Shown: positions 1-9,934, counted from the first letter of the stretch. The stretch: 64,000 nt of DNA from DVED01 sp963838375 (GCA_963838375.1 CAWIQY010000015.1:806001-870000); one strand, 5' to 3'. Notes: a model not told the origin generated them from the letters alone. Numbers and translations are program-made.

Positions 1-192
1 CACGATAACTACGGATTTCCATCGCTTCCAGTATTAGCTGAAGTGGCGATCGAACATTGCGGTTGGAGTCGAGAAACTTGCGATCGTCTTATGGAGGAAT
101 ATCGGATTTATATGGAAGAAAATTGCATCCCCGATTATGTTTTATCCTCTGAAACATCCCCGAGTTTGCAACTGGCAGCATCAGGGAAATAG
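1..192 (+). CDS. C-terminal end of an unidentified protein (cut by window edge)
   Basis: An open frame runs from the first base to TAG at 190-192 and encodes the last 63 residues of a protein whose start lies outside the window. The tail is acidic and aromatic (for example HDNYGFPSLP, MEEYRIYMEENCIP) and ends in a low-complexity Ser/Ala stretch. Codon use matches the neighbours and a strong terminator follows the stop, so the frame is probably real. I do not recognise the family. It is convergent with hemB. Confidence 0.6.
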   Translation, partial: HDNYGFPSLPVLAEVAIEHCGWSRETCDRLMEEYRIYMEENCIPDYVLSSETSPSLQLAASGK

Positions 193-217
193 GTCATTTT
201 AAGACTACTTTAAAAAA

Positions 218-249
218 GAGCCCGGAGGTTCATCTCCGGGCTCTTTTTT
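218..249 (+). terminator. Bidirectional rho-independent terminator
   Basis: A perfect 10-bp G+C-rich stem (GAGCCCGGAG, loop GTTCAT, CTCCGGGCTC) is followed by six T. Six A precede it, so the same hairpin has a U tail on either strand. It sits between the convergent ends of the 5' partial gene and hemB and can serve both. Confidence 0.9.
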
Positions 250-290
250 GGATTCGGCAGCTCGGTTATCTTTGCAGGCGATCGATGTAC

Positions 291-311
291 CAATTACCAA
301 TTACCGATTGC
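291..311. repeat. Three-unit heptamer repeat next to the hemB stop
   Basis: Units CAATTAC, CAATTAC, CGATTGC end eight bases from the hemB stop codon. This is one of several 7-bp-period arrays in the window and resembles the short tandemly repeated repetitive (STRR) sequences known from filamentous cyanobacteria. Confidence 0.55.
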
Positions 312-318
312 CAAAACA

Positions 319-1320
319 TCATTTCAACATCAACGCTACTTCTTTGGCAAAGTAGGTCAAAATTAGATGAGCACCCGATCGTTTGATGCTAGTTAGGGTT
401 TCCAGAATCACCTTCTTCTCATCGATCCAGCCTTTTTCACCCGCCGCTTTAATCATGGCGTACTCCCCACTGACGTTGTAGGCAGCCACAGGAACATCCG
501 TGACATCGCGGACTTGGCGGATGATATCGAGATAAGGCAGTGCGGGTTTAACCATGACGATATCCGCGCCTTCTTCGATATCCATCAGAACTTCCTTGAT
601 GGCTTCGCGAGAATTCGCCGGGTCCATTTGATAGGTCTTTTTATCCCCGGATTTGGGGGCAGAATCGAGGGCATCGCGGAAGGGCCCGTAGTAAGCAGAG
701 GCGTATTTTGCCGAGTAGGCGAGAATGCCCACATTAATGTAACCCGCTTCGTCCAAGGCTTCGCGAATTCCGCCGATGCGACCGTCCATCATGTCCGACG
801 GGGCAACCATATCCGCGCCAGCAGCCGCTTGAGACACTGCCATTTTCTTCAACACTTCCACGGTAGGATCGTTGAGAATCGAACCGTCTTCGCCCAGCAA
901 TCCATCGTGACCGTGGTCGGTGAAGGGGTCGAGAGCAATATCGGTAATCACAAAAATATCGGGAATGTCCCGTTTGATGGCAGCGACAGTACGCTGTACC
1001 AAACCTTCCGGGTTGTAGCTTTCCGTTCCGGTTTCATCTTTTTTGCTTTCCGGAACCACGGGGAACAGAGCAATTGCCTGAATTCCCAGTTCGTAAATGT
1101 CGGCAATTTCTCGTAGCAGCAAATCCAACGAGAAGCGATAGCAACCCGGCATCGACACCACTTCTACCTTCTGACCCTCGCCTTCTGTCACGAACATCGG
1201 GTAAATCAGATCGCTGGTGCGAAGCTGGGTTTCCTGCACCATTTGGCGAATGGCAGGAGTGCGACGCAGGCGACGGGGACGATTGCGTAGGGAAAGTGAC
1301 GGGGAATCGTTTAATGACAT
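319..1320 (-). CDS. hemB: Delta-aminolevulinic acid dehydratase (porphobilinogen synthase)
   Basis: Condenses two 5-aminolevulinate molecules to porphobilinogen in the cytosol, feeding haem, chlorophyll and bilin synthesis. The two Schiff-base lysines are visible: SAKYAS near residue 205 and MVKPALPY near residue 258. The metal site reads DIALDPFTDHGHDG, with aspartates where zinc enzymes carry cysteines, so it belongs to the Mg-dependent plant/cyanobacterial type. I chose the ATG at 1318-1320 (MSLNDSPSL, 333 residues), which fits the family length. The longer open frame from 1389 would add 23 atypical residues and overlap the possible start of the divergent kinase gene. A bidirectional terminator lies beyond its end. 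Confidence 0.96.
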   Translation of the reverse strand: MSLNDSPSLSLRNRPRRLRRTPAIRQMVQETQLRTSDLIYPMFVTEGEGQKVEVVSMPGCYRFSLDLLLREIADIYELGIQAIALFPVVPESKKDETGTESYNPEGLVQRTVAAIKRDIPDIFVITDIALDPFTDHGHDGLLGEDGSILNDPTVEVLKKMAVSQAAAGADMVAPSDMMDGRIGGIREALDEAGYINVGILAYSAKYASAYYGPFRDALDSAPKSGDKKTYQMDPANSREAIKEVLMDIEEGADIVMVKPALPYLDIIRQVRDVTDVPVAAYNVSGEYAMIKAAGEKGWIDEKKVILETLTSIKRSGAHLILTYFAKEVALMLK

Positions 1321-1532
1321 AACACTTAGGACAAGGGTGATGCGGCAAACAAAATAGTCAACGTCATTATCCTCAGACGAGGGTGTCACTCACTGCGGAT
1401 TTGTTGCAAAAATTAATACGTTTTGACGATGAAGACGATCGAGATCTTCCCCAGATGCGATCGAAATCGCACAGTTTTACGATCTTACAGAAGACAGTGG
1501 AAGAAGGTCTCTTAAGTAACCTGATGAATTCG

Positions 1533-4500
1533 ATGATAACTCTAACCGGCTACAACATTGGCGAAACCCTCTACGAAGGCACTCGAACTCTAGTTTATCG
1601 CGGCACTCGCACCGCAGACAACCAAGCTGTTGTCATCAAATTCTTACGCAACGAATACCCCACCTTCAGCGAATTGGTGCAGTTTCGCAACCAGTATACC
1701 ATTGCCAAAAATCTCGACATACCCGGAATCGTTCAACCTCTAGCTCTGGAAACTCACGGCAACGGCTACGCTTTGGTGATGCCAGATGAAGGCTATATTT
1801 CCTTGGGAAAGTGGAAAACAGGAGAATTTTCGATCGCTGATTTTCTCGTCGTTGCCCTTCAACTCGCTCAAATTCTCCACGAACTCTCCCAAAATCGGGT
1901 CATTCACAAAGACATCAAACCCGCCAACATCCTGATTCATCCCGACACCCGACACGTCAAACTGATCGATTTCAGCATCTCCTCGTTGCTGCCGAAAGAA
2001 ACCCAAGAAATTCAAAATCCTAACATTCTCGAAGGCACGTTAGCTTACATCTCCCCGGAACAAACCGGACGGATGAATCGAGGAATTGACTACCGTACCG
2101 ACTTCTATTCTTTGGGAGTGACTTTCTATGAGTTACTCACGGGTGAATTACCTTTTCCCAATGAAGATCCCTTGGAATTAATCCATTGTCATATTGCTAA
2201 ATCGCCTTCAGCCATCAGCGAAGAAATTCCCCAAATTGTATCTCACCTCATTCTGAAATTGATGGCGAAGAATGCTGAAGACCGTTATCAGAGTGCTTTA
2301 GGGTTCAAATTCGATTTAGAAAAATGTTTGTATTCGTGGAAAGAAACTGGAAAAATCGAGTCATTTGAATTGGGAGAGCGAGATATTTGCGATCGTTTTA
2401 TTATTCCCGAAAAACTCTACGGACGGGAAAAAGAAGTACAATCGTTACTCCATGCCTTTGAACGGGTTGCTAAAGGTGCAACAGAATTAATGCTCGTGGC
2501 GGGCTTTTCCGGCATTGGCAAAACCGCCATCGTCAATGAAGTTCACAAACCCATTGTCCGCCAACGGGGATACTTTATCAAAGGGAAATTCGACCAATTC
2601 AATCGCAACATTCCCTTTTCTGCTTTCGTCCAAGCCTTCCGCAATTTAATGGGGCAACTCTTCGGAGAAAACGATGCTCAACTCGCTGTTTGGAAAACTA
2701 AAATTCTGGAGGCAGTGGGCGAAAACGGGCGAGTGATTATCGATGTCATTCCCGAATTAGAGCAAATCATCGGCAAACAGCCTGACGTTCCCGAACTTTC
2801 CGGCAGTGCGGCTCAAAATCGCTTCAATTTGCTCTTTCAAAAGTTCGTCCAAGTTTTTACGAGCAAAGAACATCCTTTAACTATCTTTCTCGATGACTTG
2901 CAGTGGGCGGATTCGGCATCACTGGAGTTGTTGAAACTGTTGATGAATGATGCGGGACATCTGTTGATTTTGGGAGCGTATCGAGATAACGAAGTTTCGC
3001 CTGCACATCTCTTTATGTTGGCAGTTAACGAAATCGTTAAATCCGGCGCGATCGCCAACACGATTACCCTGCAATCCTTAAGTTTAGAGGATACCAATCA
3101 ACTCATTGCCGATACGTTGAATTGTGAAGACGCGATCGCCCAACCTCTGACAGAGATTGCGTATCGAAAAACCCGAGGAAATCCTTTCTTTACCACGCAG
3201 TTTCTCAAAGCATTACATCAAGAAGGTGCGATCAAATTTGACAGCGAACGGGGCTATTGGCAGTGCGATATTACCCAGGTGCAGGAATTAGCACTCACCG
3301 ATGACGTGGTGGAATTCATGGCAGTGCAATTGCAGAAACTGCCCGACTCTACCCAAACCATGCTGAAATTGGCGGCTTGTATTGGCGCTCAATTCGATTT
3401 AGCCACGCTGGCGATCGTCTCCGAACAATCTCAAATTGATGCCTCTACTGCGTTGTGGACGGCTTTAACAGAAGGCTTAATTTTGCCGCAAAATGACGTT
3501 TATAAATTTTATCAAGATGCGGATTCTATCGAGCATTTGGAACAAACAACTGTTTCTTATAAATTTCTGCACGATCGCGTCCAACAAGCCGCTTATTCTT
3601 TGATTCCCGAAACACAGAAACCCATTACCCACGTCCGTATCGGACGATTGCTGCTGGAAAGTATTGCTCCAGAATCGCGAGAAGAACGTATCTTTGAGTT
3701 AGTGGGTCAATTAAACTACGGCATCGACACGATCGCCCGAGCCGAAGAACAAGAAGAGTTGGCTCGCCTCAATCTCATCGCCTGTTGCAAAGCCAAAAAT
3801 GCAACGGCTTATCGAGCGGGACAGGAATACGCCTGTAAAGGTTTATTCTTATTGGGCAATAATCCTTGGCAAGAACAATATGAAATGAACCTTGCCCTCA
3901 GCGAACTTGCCGCCGAATTTGCTGCTTTGTGCGGAGAATGGGAAGAGATGGATCGCCTTGTGGGAGAAGTGGTTGCTAACAGCCATTCCCTAGCGGAACG
4001 GGCGAATGTTTATCGCATTCAAATTCAAGCGAACGTCTCTCGCAATCAACCGACCAAGGCGATCGAGATTGCCCTAGGCTTCTTGCAACAGTTGGGGGTG
4101 AATTTCCCAGAAAACCCGACGGAAGCAGATATTGGCAAGGCGATCTCCGCCGTCCAAGAACTCATGGCAGAGCGAGAAATTGAGGACTTGCTCGACTTCC
4201 CCACAATGAAGGATGAGGAAAAAATCGCGATCGTGCAGACCGCCAACAGCATTGCTCCCGCCGCCTACATCAGCAACCCTCTGCTTTTACCCCTCGTTGT
4301 TTGTTTATCGGTCTCTCTCTCCATTCAATACGGCAATATTCCCCCCTCGAGTTATGCCTATGTTTCCTATGGTGTGATTCTTTCTGGCAGTGCCAATCCT
4401 GATGTCATTACCGGAGCCAAATTCTGTCAGCTCGCTTTACAGTTAGTTGACAAGCTCGACGCAAAAATCGACAAGACAGCCGTCTTGGCGGCGTCTGGTT

Positions 4501-6380
4501 TATTTCTCATCCACCGCACGTCCCCCCTGCGAGAAACCCTACCTCTCTTGCAAGCTGCCTATACCAATGGTTTGGAAACGGGCAGTTATGAATTTGCGGG
4601 CTATGGCGGTAATGGTTTTTGCTCCAACTCCTTTTGGTGCAATCGTCCCCTCGTGGCCTTAGCCGAAGAAACCCGCGCTTACTGTCATGGTTTGGTGCAA
4701 CTCAATCAACTTACGACAGCCAATTACACTCTGATCTGTTGGCAAGCTATGTTAAATTGCCTCGATCGGGCAGAAAATCCTACCCTTTTATCCGGGGAAG
4801 CCCTGCAAGAAAGGGAAGCGCTCCTCCAATGGCAGGCTGCTAACGATAGCTGTGGATTATTTTTGTTCCATACCCACAAACTCATGCTCTGCTACCTTTT
4901 CGGAGAGATTGAATCGGGGAGCAAGCATGGGATTGAAGCTCGGCATTATTTAATGGCTGGTGCTGGATTTATCGTCGAGTCCGCATTTTACTTCTATGAT
5001 TCTTTAACGATGTTGGCTTCTTTAAATTCAACCTCAGAAGAAATTACACAAGTATTTGAAAAAGTCAAATCAAATCAAAGGATATTGCAAGAACAATGGG
5101 CAAAGTATGCCCCCATGAATCATCAACATAAAGTGGATTTGGTGGAAGCAGAAAAATGTCGGTTCTCGGGAGAAAAATTAGAAGCAATAGAACTCTACGA
5201 CAAAGCCATTGCTGGAGCCAAGGAAAACGGCTACATCCAAGAAGAAGCACTCGCCAACGAACTCGCCGCTAAATTCTACCTCGATTGGGGTAAACAAAAA
5301 GTTGCCCAAACTTACATGATTGAAGCGTATTATTGTTACGCTCGCTGGGGAGCCCAAGCCAAAACCGACGATCTAGAAAAACGCTATCCCCAACTTCTTA
5401 CCCCCATTCTCCAACAACCCAAAGCTGCCCCCAATTTCCATTCCACAGTTGCTCTCACCTCAGCTCACACCGTTCGTTCTTCCACCAGCAGCACCTCCTC
5501 CATTTTCGACCTCTCTGCCGCCGTGAAAGCTTCTCAAGCCCTTTCTGGAGAAATTGAACTCGAGGCATTACTCTCCAAACTGATGCAAATCGTCCTGGAA
5601 AATGCCGGTGCCAGCAAAGGAATATTAGTCTTGAATGACTCCGAAACTTGGTCGGTGGTGGCTCAATGCGTTGCCGGGGTATGTAATTTATCTCCCACAC
5701 AGTTTGACGATGCCCAAAACTTACCCTCGAGAATTATTAACTCTGTCAGACGCACCCAAAAAACGGTACTCATCAATGAGGTGACTCAAGACACCCGCTT
5801 TGCGGGAGATTTCTACCTGATGCAACAGCAACCTAAAAGTCTATTTTGTACCCCCATTCTCAACCAAGGTAAACTCATTGGGATTCTGTATTTAGAAAAT
5901 GACTTAAGTGTGGAGGCTTTTACGACTGACCGGGTAGAAGTGCTGAATTTGCTCTGTTCCCAAGCGGCAATTTCTATTGAAAATGCTCGACTCTATCAAA
6001 ATGCCCAAGCGGCGAACAAAATGTTGCAGAAGTCTCTTGGAGACTTGCAAAAAGCACAACTGCAATTGGTGCAAAGTGAAAAAATGTCGGCATTGGGCAA
6101 TTTGGTGGCGGGTGTGGCTCACGAAATTAATAATCCTGTTGGCTTCATTGCTGGAAACTTGCAACCCGCCCAAGATTACGTGCAAGATTTGTTGGGGTTA
6201 ATCGATTTATACCAAGAAAAACTTCCCAACCCAGATGAGGATATCCAAGAGGAAATTGAAGCGATCGATTTAGAATTTATTCGGGAAGATTTACCCAAAC
6301 TAATCGGTTCGATGAAAGTCGGAATCGATCGAATTCGCTCATATCAGCACCAGTTTGCGGACGTTTTCCCGCACAGATAA
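1533..6380 (+). CDS. Giant Ser/Thr kinase / ATPase / GAF / histidine kinase, frameshifted before its HATPase domain
   Basis: A cytosolic multidomain signalling protein common in filamentous cyanobacteria. From the ATG at 1533 (MITLTGYNIG, the usual family N-terminus) the order is: a Ser/Thr kinase-like domain with HKDIKPANI near residue 127 and DFS in place of DFG; an AAA/NACHT-type ATPase with Walker A GFSGIGKT near 324; a long helical region; a GAF domain around 1345-1490; and a histidine-kinase dimerisation box AHEINNP with the phospho-acceptor His near 1530. The frame then ends early with a junk tail (YQHQFADVFPHR) at 6380. The missing catalytic HATPase domain follows in the +1 frame, so one inserted base near 6342 separates the kinase halves. 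The open frame extends upstream to a GTG at 1383, and an ATG at 1524 is also possible. The ligand and partner regulator are unknown. Confidence 0.85.
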   Translation: MITLTGYNIGETLYEGTRTLVYRGTRTADNQAVVIKFLRNEYPTFSELVQFRNQYTIAKNLDIPGIVQPLALETHGNGYALVMPDEGYISLGKWKTGEFSIADFLVVALQLAQILHELSQNRVIHKDIKPANILIHPDTRHVKLIDFSISSLLPKETQEIQNPNILEGTLAYISPEQTGRMNRGIDYRTDFYSLGVTFYELLTGELPFPNEDPLELIHCHIAKSPSAISEEIPQIVSHLILKLMAKNAEDRYQSALGFKFDLEKCLYSWKETGKIESFELGERDICDRFIIPEKLYGREKEVQSLLHAFERVAKGATELMLVAGFSGIGKTAIVNEVHKPIVRQRGYFIKGKFDQFNRNIPFSAFVQAFRNLMGQLFGENDAQLAVWKTKILEAVGENGRVIIDVIPELEQIIGKQPDVPELSGSAAQNRFNLLFQKFVQVFTSKEHPLTIFLDDLQWADSASLELLKLLMNDAGHLLILGAYRDNEVSPAHLFMLAVNEIVKSGAIANTITLQSLSLEDTNQLIADTLNCEDAIAQPLTEIAYRKTRGNPFFTTQFLKALHQEGAIKFDSERGYWQCDITQVQELALTDDVVEFMAVQLQKLPDSTQTMLKLAACIGAQFDLATLAIVSEQSQIDASTALWTALTEGLILPQNDVYKFYQDADSIEHLEQTTVSYKFLHDRVQQAAYSLIPETQKPITHVRIGRLLLESIAPESREERIFELVGQLNYGIDTIARAEEQEELARLNLIACCKAKNATAYRAGQEYACKGLFLLGNNPWQEQYEMNLALSELAAEFAALCGEWEEMDRLVGEVVANSHSLAERANVYRIQIQANVSRNQPTKAIEIALGFLQQLGVNFPENPTEADIGKAISAVQELMAEREIEDLLDFPTMKDEEKIAIVQTANSIAPAAYISNPLLLPLVVCLSVSLSIQYGNIPPSSYAYVSYGVILSGSANPDVITGAKFCQLALQLVDKLDAKIDKTAVLAASGLFLIHRTSPLRETLPLLQAAYTNGLETGSYEFAGYGGNGFCSNSFWCNRPLVALAEETRAYCHGLVQLNQLTTANYTLICWQAMLNCLDRAENPTLLSGEALQEREALLQWQAANDSCGLFLFHTHKLMLCYLFGEIESGSKHGIEARHYLMAGAGFIVESAFYFYDSLTMLASLNSTSEEITQVFEKVKSNQRILQEQWAKYAPMNHQHKVDLVEAEKCRFSGEKLEAIELYDKAIAGAKENGYIQEEALANELAAKFYLDWGKQKVAQTYMIEAYYCYARWGAQAKTDDLEKRYPQLLTPILQQPKAAPNFHSTVALTSAHTVRSSTSSTSSIFDLSAAVKASQALSGEIELEALLSKLMQIVLENAGASKGILVLNDSETWSVVAQCVAGVCNLSPTQFDDAQNLPSRIINSVRRTQKTVLINEVTQDTRFAGDFYLMQQQPKSLFCTPILNQGKLIGILYLENDLSVEAFTTDRVEVLNLLCSQAAISIENARLYQNAQAANKMLQKSLGDLQKAQLQLVQSEKMSALGNLVAGVAHEINNPVGFIAGNLQPAQDYVQDLLGLIDLYQEKLPNPDEDIQEEIEAIDLEFIREDLPKLIGSMKVGIDRIRSYQHQFADVFPHR

Positions 6381-6882
6381 AGAACACAAAGTTCCGTTTA
6401 ACCTCCATGAAGGAATCGACAGCACAATTCTGATTCTCAAACACCGTCTCAAAGCAAACGAAAACCGTCCAGCGATCGAAGTTGTCAAAGAGTATGGCAA
6501 GATTCCCGAAGTTCAATGCTTTCCCGGACAACTGAATCAAGTCTTTATGAATTTGATTGCCAATGCCATTGATGCTTTGGAAGAAAGGAACCAAGATCGT
6601 AGTTTTGAGGAAATTAAAGCGAACCCCGATCGAATTACGATTTCCACAGAAGCCACATCCCAAGAAGTGATGATCCGAATTGGGGATAATGGGGTAGGAA
6701 TGCCTGAAGAAGTGAAAAAACGCATTTTCGAGCAAGGATTTACCACGAAGGGAGTGGGAAAAGGAACGGGGTTAGGAATGGCAATTGCTCGTCAAATTGT
6801 CGAAGAAAAACACGGTGGAAAGATTGCGGTCAAGTCAACGCCCGGAGAAGGGACTGAGTTTATTATTCAGTTTCCGCTCTAA
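6343..6882 (+). pseudogene. Detached HATPase domain of the upstream giant kinase
   Basis: Reading from 6343 in the +1 frame gives ISTSLRTFSRTDKEH, the sequence expected directly after RIRS in the upstream protein, then a complete histidine-kinase ATP-binding domain: N box NLIANAIDALEE, G1 box GDNGVGMP, and G2 box GTGLGMAIARQIVEE. It has no start codon or ribosome site of its own beyond a TTG at 6355. It is therefore best read as the C-terminal part of the 1533 gene, cut off by a single-base insertion. A sequencing error, a fresh mutation or programmed frameshifting would look the same here. Confidence 0.85.
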
Positions 6883-6896
6883 GCCGTCAGTTTCTT

Positions 6897-8108
6897 TCAG
6901 ACAAATCGGTGATTGAAATCTCCAATTAAATCAATTCGACCTTTACGTAACATCGCCGGATCGAGTCTTTCGGTAGTATTGCAAGTTAACAAAACAACCA
7001 ACTTCTGTCGTGCCTGAGTTTCCTCATTTTCGATGACACTTTGGTAGAGGGTTCCATCTAATAAACTAAGAATATGTTCGGTTGTGCTGCTGCGCTGAGC
7101 GACTTCGGTGGCACGATTTTGAGCTAAGTTATCGGCTTCGTTAATAATCAGGCAAATCCGCTCTAAATAGCCGGGAGGCACGAAGTTTTCCACGGCATCC
7201 CGATCGAGAATAAAAATCACATATCCCAAAGGAACAAGGATTTCTTGAGCAACGGCTTGGGTCCAAGCTGTTTTTCCCGTTCCCGGTTCTCCTCGAACTA
7301 GAACCGCCAATCGATCTCGATCGAAAATAGCTTGCTGGACTGTATCTGTAAAATACTGAATATCTGCGGGAAAACTACGAATGGGATACTGACTAGACAC
7401 TCGTCCGATTCGATTTTGATAACCACTCAGCATCACGGCTAAATTGTACGTGGCTTTATTGACCATCGACCCTAATTCTTGGGAAACGAGGGTGTAGCAG
7501 CGCACATTAGCATCCGCAGAATGGGCAGAAGAAATGGTCAACCAAACTTGTGGTTCTTGCCAATACGCATAAATTGTATCTAACAGTTGTAAGCGATCCC
7601 AAGTGGTAAATCGATCGACCGGGTATGAGAAAGTTCGATCGCCAGAAAACTGTAAAATACTATCGGGAGCACCCAGAATCTCCAGGATTTTCAGCACGGT
7701 CATTTCCTGGAGACGATCGAGTGCGTAGTCTATGGGAATACTGTTGCGGTTAACTGTGGGTTTGAGCGGTGTTAAAACGCTGAGAACTTGTTTGGAATGA
7801 TAGTCGGGAATCGAGTAATCGGGGGTGATATAATTCCAAAATTCATCAACCTCATACCGGGTATTTTCGGAAAATAGATTGAGCCAATTCGACCACCAGG
7901 AATATTCGCGACGACCGACAGCATTCGCCAGATCGCTTGCCAAATCTAAGGTTTTCTGAAGCAATTCGCCGCTATCATTTTGCGCCAGATGCCACACATA
8001 ACCCCAGTCGAGTTCTCGATGCAGCGGTCGCCATCCCGCGCCCAACAACCCCAGATTTTGGGGTAAGCGATCGGTTGAATGAGAACTGGATTGGTTTGCA
8101 TTACCCAT
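6897..8108 (-). CDS. AAA-family ATPase of unknown role
   Basis: About 403 residues from the ATG at 8106-8108 (MGNANQSS); the frame extends upstream to 8201 but those residues look non-coding. The C-terminal half is an AAA module: Walker A GEPGTGKT near residue 272, a Walker-B-like strand LIINEAD, a sensor strand VVLLTCNTTERLD, and a terminal arginine-rich LRKGRIDLIGDF resembling the arginine finger of MoxR/Rubisco-activase-like proteins. The N-terminal 250 residues, rich in Trp and Tyr, match nothing I can name. The stop lies 14 bp from the convergent kinase end. It is divergent from the HNH gene with about 150 bp between starts. The substrate remodelled is unknown. Confidence 0.8.
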   Translation of the reverse strand: MGNANQSSSHSTDRLPQNLGLLGAGWRPLHRELDWGYVWHLAQNDSGELLQKTLDLASDLANAVGRREYSWWSNWLNLFSENTRYEVDEFWNYITPDYSIPDYHSKQVLSVLTPLKPTVNRNSIPIDYALDRLQEMTVLKILEILGAPDSILQFSGDRTFSYPVDRFTTWDRLQLLDTIYAYWQEPQVWLTISSAHSADANVRCYTLVSQELGSMVNKATYNLAVMLSGYQNRIGRVSSQYPIRSFPADIQYFTDTVQQAIFDRDRLAVLVRGEPGTGKTAWTQAVAQEILVPLGYVIFILDRDAVENFVPPGYLERICLIINEADNLAQNRATEVAQRSSTTEHILSLLDGTLYQSVIENEETQARQKLVVLLTCNTTERLDPAMLRKGRIDLIGDFNHRFV

Positions 8109-8255
8109 GATTTTTGCTGCCCGATAGAAGGTTTCTCGATAGGTTCGTCGAAAGACTCTTTGTAGTATTGTACTACACAAACACCCTGGCGTCCAATCCA
8201 AAATCCAATGTCGATTCTTGTGCTACGCTATAAAAAAGATGCTGACATAGTTGCA

Positions 8256-8753
8256 ATGGCTAAGGTTCTCGTTCTGAACGCTTCCTTCGAGCCTCTCAAC
8301 ATTACCAGTTGGCGTAGAGCGATCGTCCTGGTTATTAAAGGCAAAGCCGAACAAGTCGAACATAACGGCAGGTATGTTTATGCCAACTATCCCCTGCCCA
8401 CAGTCATTCGACTGCGCCACTACGTCCGAGTTCCTTACAAAGACATTCCCCTCACCCGCCGCAATATCTTTTACCGAGACGCTCACACTTGTCAGTATTG
8501 TGGTTATTCGGGTGAAGATTTAACCTTGGATCATGTCATCCCCCGCTCTCGTGGTGGCGTTGATAGTTGGGAGAATTTGGCGACGGCTTGCGTGCGGTGT
8601 AATGTTAACAAAGGCAACCGCACTCCCAAAGAAGCCAATATGCCATTGGGCAAAACCCCCCGCAAACCCCATAGCAGCCTGTACTTTGAAATTGGCAAGC
8701 ATCTTAAAAGTGGGATTCATCCCGAGTGGCAGAAATACGCGATCGGAATGTAA
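8256..8753 (+). CDS. HNH endonuclease family protein
   Basis: 165 residues from the ATG at 8256 (MAKVLVLNAS), the start conserved in this cyanobacterial family; the open frame begins at 8208. It has a zinc-bound HNH fold: CQYCG, then LTLDHVIPRSRGG with the catalytic His, then ENLATACVRCN with the second CxxC and the Asn. The N-terminal part (NASFEPLNITSWRRA) is the usual companion domain of stand-alone HNH proteins found throughout cyanobacteria. It presumably nicks or cuts DNA, but the physiological target is unknown. It is not next to a recognisable restriction or mobile-element gene. The convergent nagA ends 12 bp downstream. Confidence 0.9.
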   Translation: MAKVLVLNASFEPLNITSWRRAIVLVIKGKAEQVEHNGRYVYANYPLPTVIRLRHYVRVPYKDIPLTRRNIFYRDAHTCQYCGYSGEDLTLDHVIPRSRGGVDSWENLATACVRCNVNKGNRTPKEANMPLGKTPRKPHSSLYFEIGKHLKSGIHPEWQKYAIGM

Positions 8754-8764
8754 GATCGCAACGA

Positions 8765-9934
8765 TTAGGGGAGAAGCCGCTTCCAAGTCAAACTCGGTTC
8801 AGTGTTCCAACGCAGCAGTTGACAGCTGAGCTGACCGATCCAAGGATCGATCTCGATCGCCTTTCGGGGGGCAACTGTCGCCAGCGCGATCGCCGCTTCC
8901 ACCTCGCAAATGCCCCAACCCACCAGGTTTTGCACCCCTGCCAACAGCGGAACCGTCGTCCCCGATAGCGTCCCGTCGGACAGCCTTGCCGTGCCGTTTG
9001 TCACCTCGATGTGGCGGCGATCCCAAGGATACACCCCATCCGGCAATCCCAAGGGAGCAAGGGCGTCGCTGACGAGGAACAAACCTCGATCGAATTGACT
9101 CGCTGCCAACAAAATTTGTAACAGGGTCGGGCAAACGTGTTCCCCATCGGCAATGAATCCACAACGAACCCCAGAGCGGACGATCGCTGCCCCCAGAAGA
9201 CCCGGTTCGCGGTGGTGCAATCCCGGCATGGCATTGAAGGCATGAGTGACCATCGTCGCCCCACGATCGAAGGCTAAATGAGCTTGTGTCGCCGTCGCGA
9301 GGGAATGTCCCAAACTGATAGTAATTCCCAAAGACTGCAAACGATCGATCGTTTTTCCCTCTGTTTCCAGTTCCGGCGCCAGGGTCATCACTTTAACAAT
9401 CTTGGCATAGTCTCCCAGCACCCGCTTCACGTTTTCCACCGTCAGAGGCAAAAGATACTCCGCCGGATGCGCCCCCCGTTTTTCGGGATTGAGAAACGGT
9501 CCCTCGAGATGGATACCTAGAATTTGAGCAGTCTTCTCGTCCGATTGCCGTGCGATACATTCGGCAAAAACCGCCAACGATTGCTGAATCTTCTCTACCG
9601 ATGTGGTAACGAGAGTGGGTAAAAAGCCATCCACTCCCTGTTGCCAAAGAAACTGACAAATTTTCGCCAGTTTCGGCATATCTCCCAATTCGACATCCGT
9701 AAATGCCAAACCCAACGCCCCATTAATCTGTAAATCGACGCCACCGAGAGACAGCCAATCTCCAGCCACATCGAGAGTTTTTGTGAGAGGTTTGGTGGGA
9801 GTTTCTGTTGCAGAGATCGACAGCTCATCCATGGGTTCGATCCGATCGATTCTCCCATAACGATCGGTCAAAATTTGTTGAAATCCAGAATAACCCGGTA
9901 CTCGAGCGTTGATAATAGTTAAATTCTCAATCAT
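8765..9934 (-). CDS. nagA: N-acetylglucosamine-6-phosphate deacetylase
   Basis: Hydrolyses GlcNAc-6-phosphate to glucosamine-6-phosphate and acetate during recycling of cell-wall amino sugars. 389 residues, the usual length. Amidohydrolase signatures are present: metal-site HLEGPFLNPEKRGAH in the middle, HAFNAMPGLHHREPG further on, and LVSDALAPLG with the catalytic Asp. The start MIENLTIINARV uses the ATG at 9932-9934. Divergent from purE across a 226-bp gap. No nagB or transporter lies beside it. Confidence 0.93.
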   Translation of the reverse strand: MIENLTIINARVPGYSGFQQILTDRYGRIDRIEPMDELSISATETPTKPLTKTLDVAGDWLSLGGVDLQINGALGLAFTDVELGDMPKLAKICQFLWQQGVDGFLPTLVTTSVEKIQQSLAVFAECIARQSDEKTAQILGIHLEGPFLNPEKRGAHPAEYLLPLTVENVKRVLGDYAKIVKVMTLAPELETEGKTIDRLQSLGITISLGHSLATATQAHLAFDRGATMVTHAFNAMPGLHHREPGLLGAAIVRSGVRCGFIADGEHVCPTLLQILLAASQFDRGLFLVSDALAPLGLPDGVYPWDRRHIEVTNGTARLSDGTLSGTTVPLLAGVQNLVGWGICEVEAAIALATVAPRKAIEIDPWIGQLSCQLLRWNTEPSLTWKRLLP

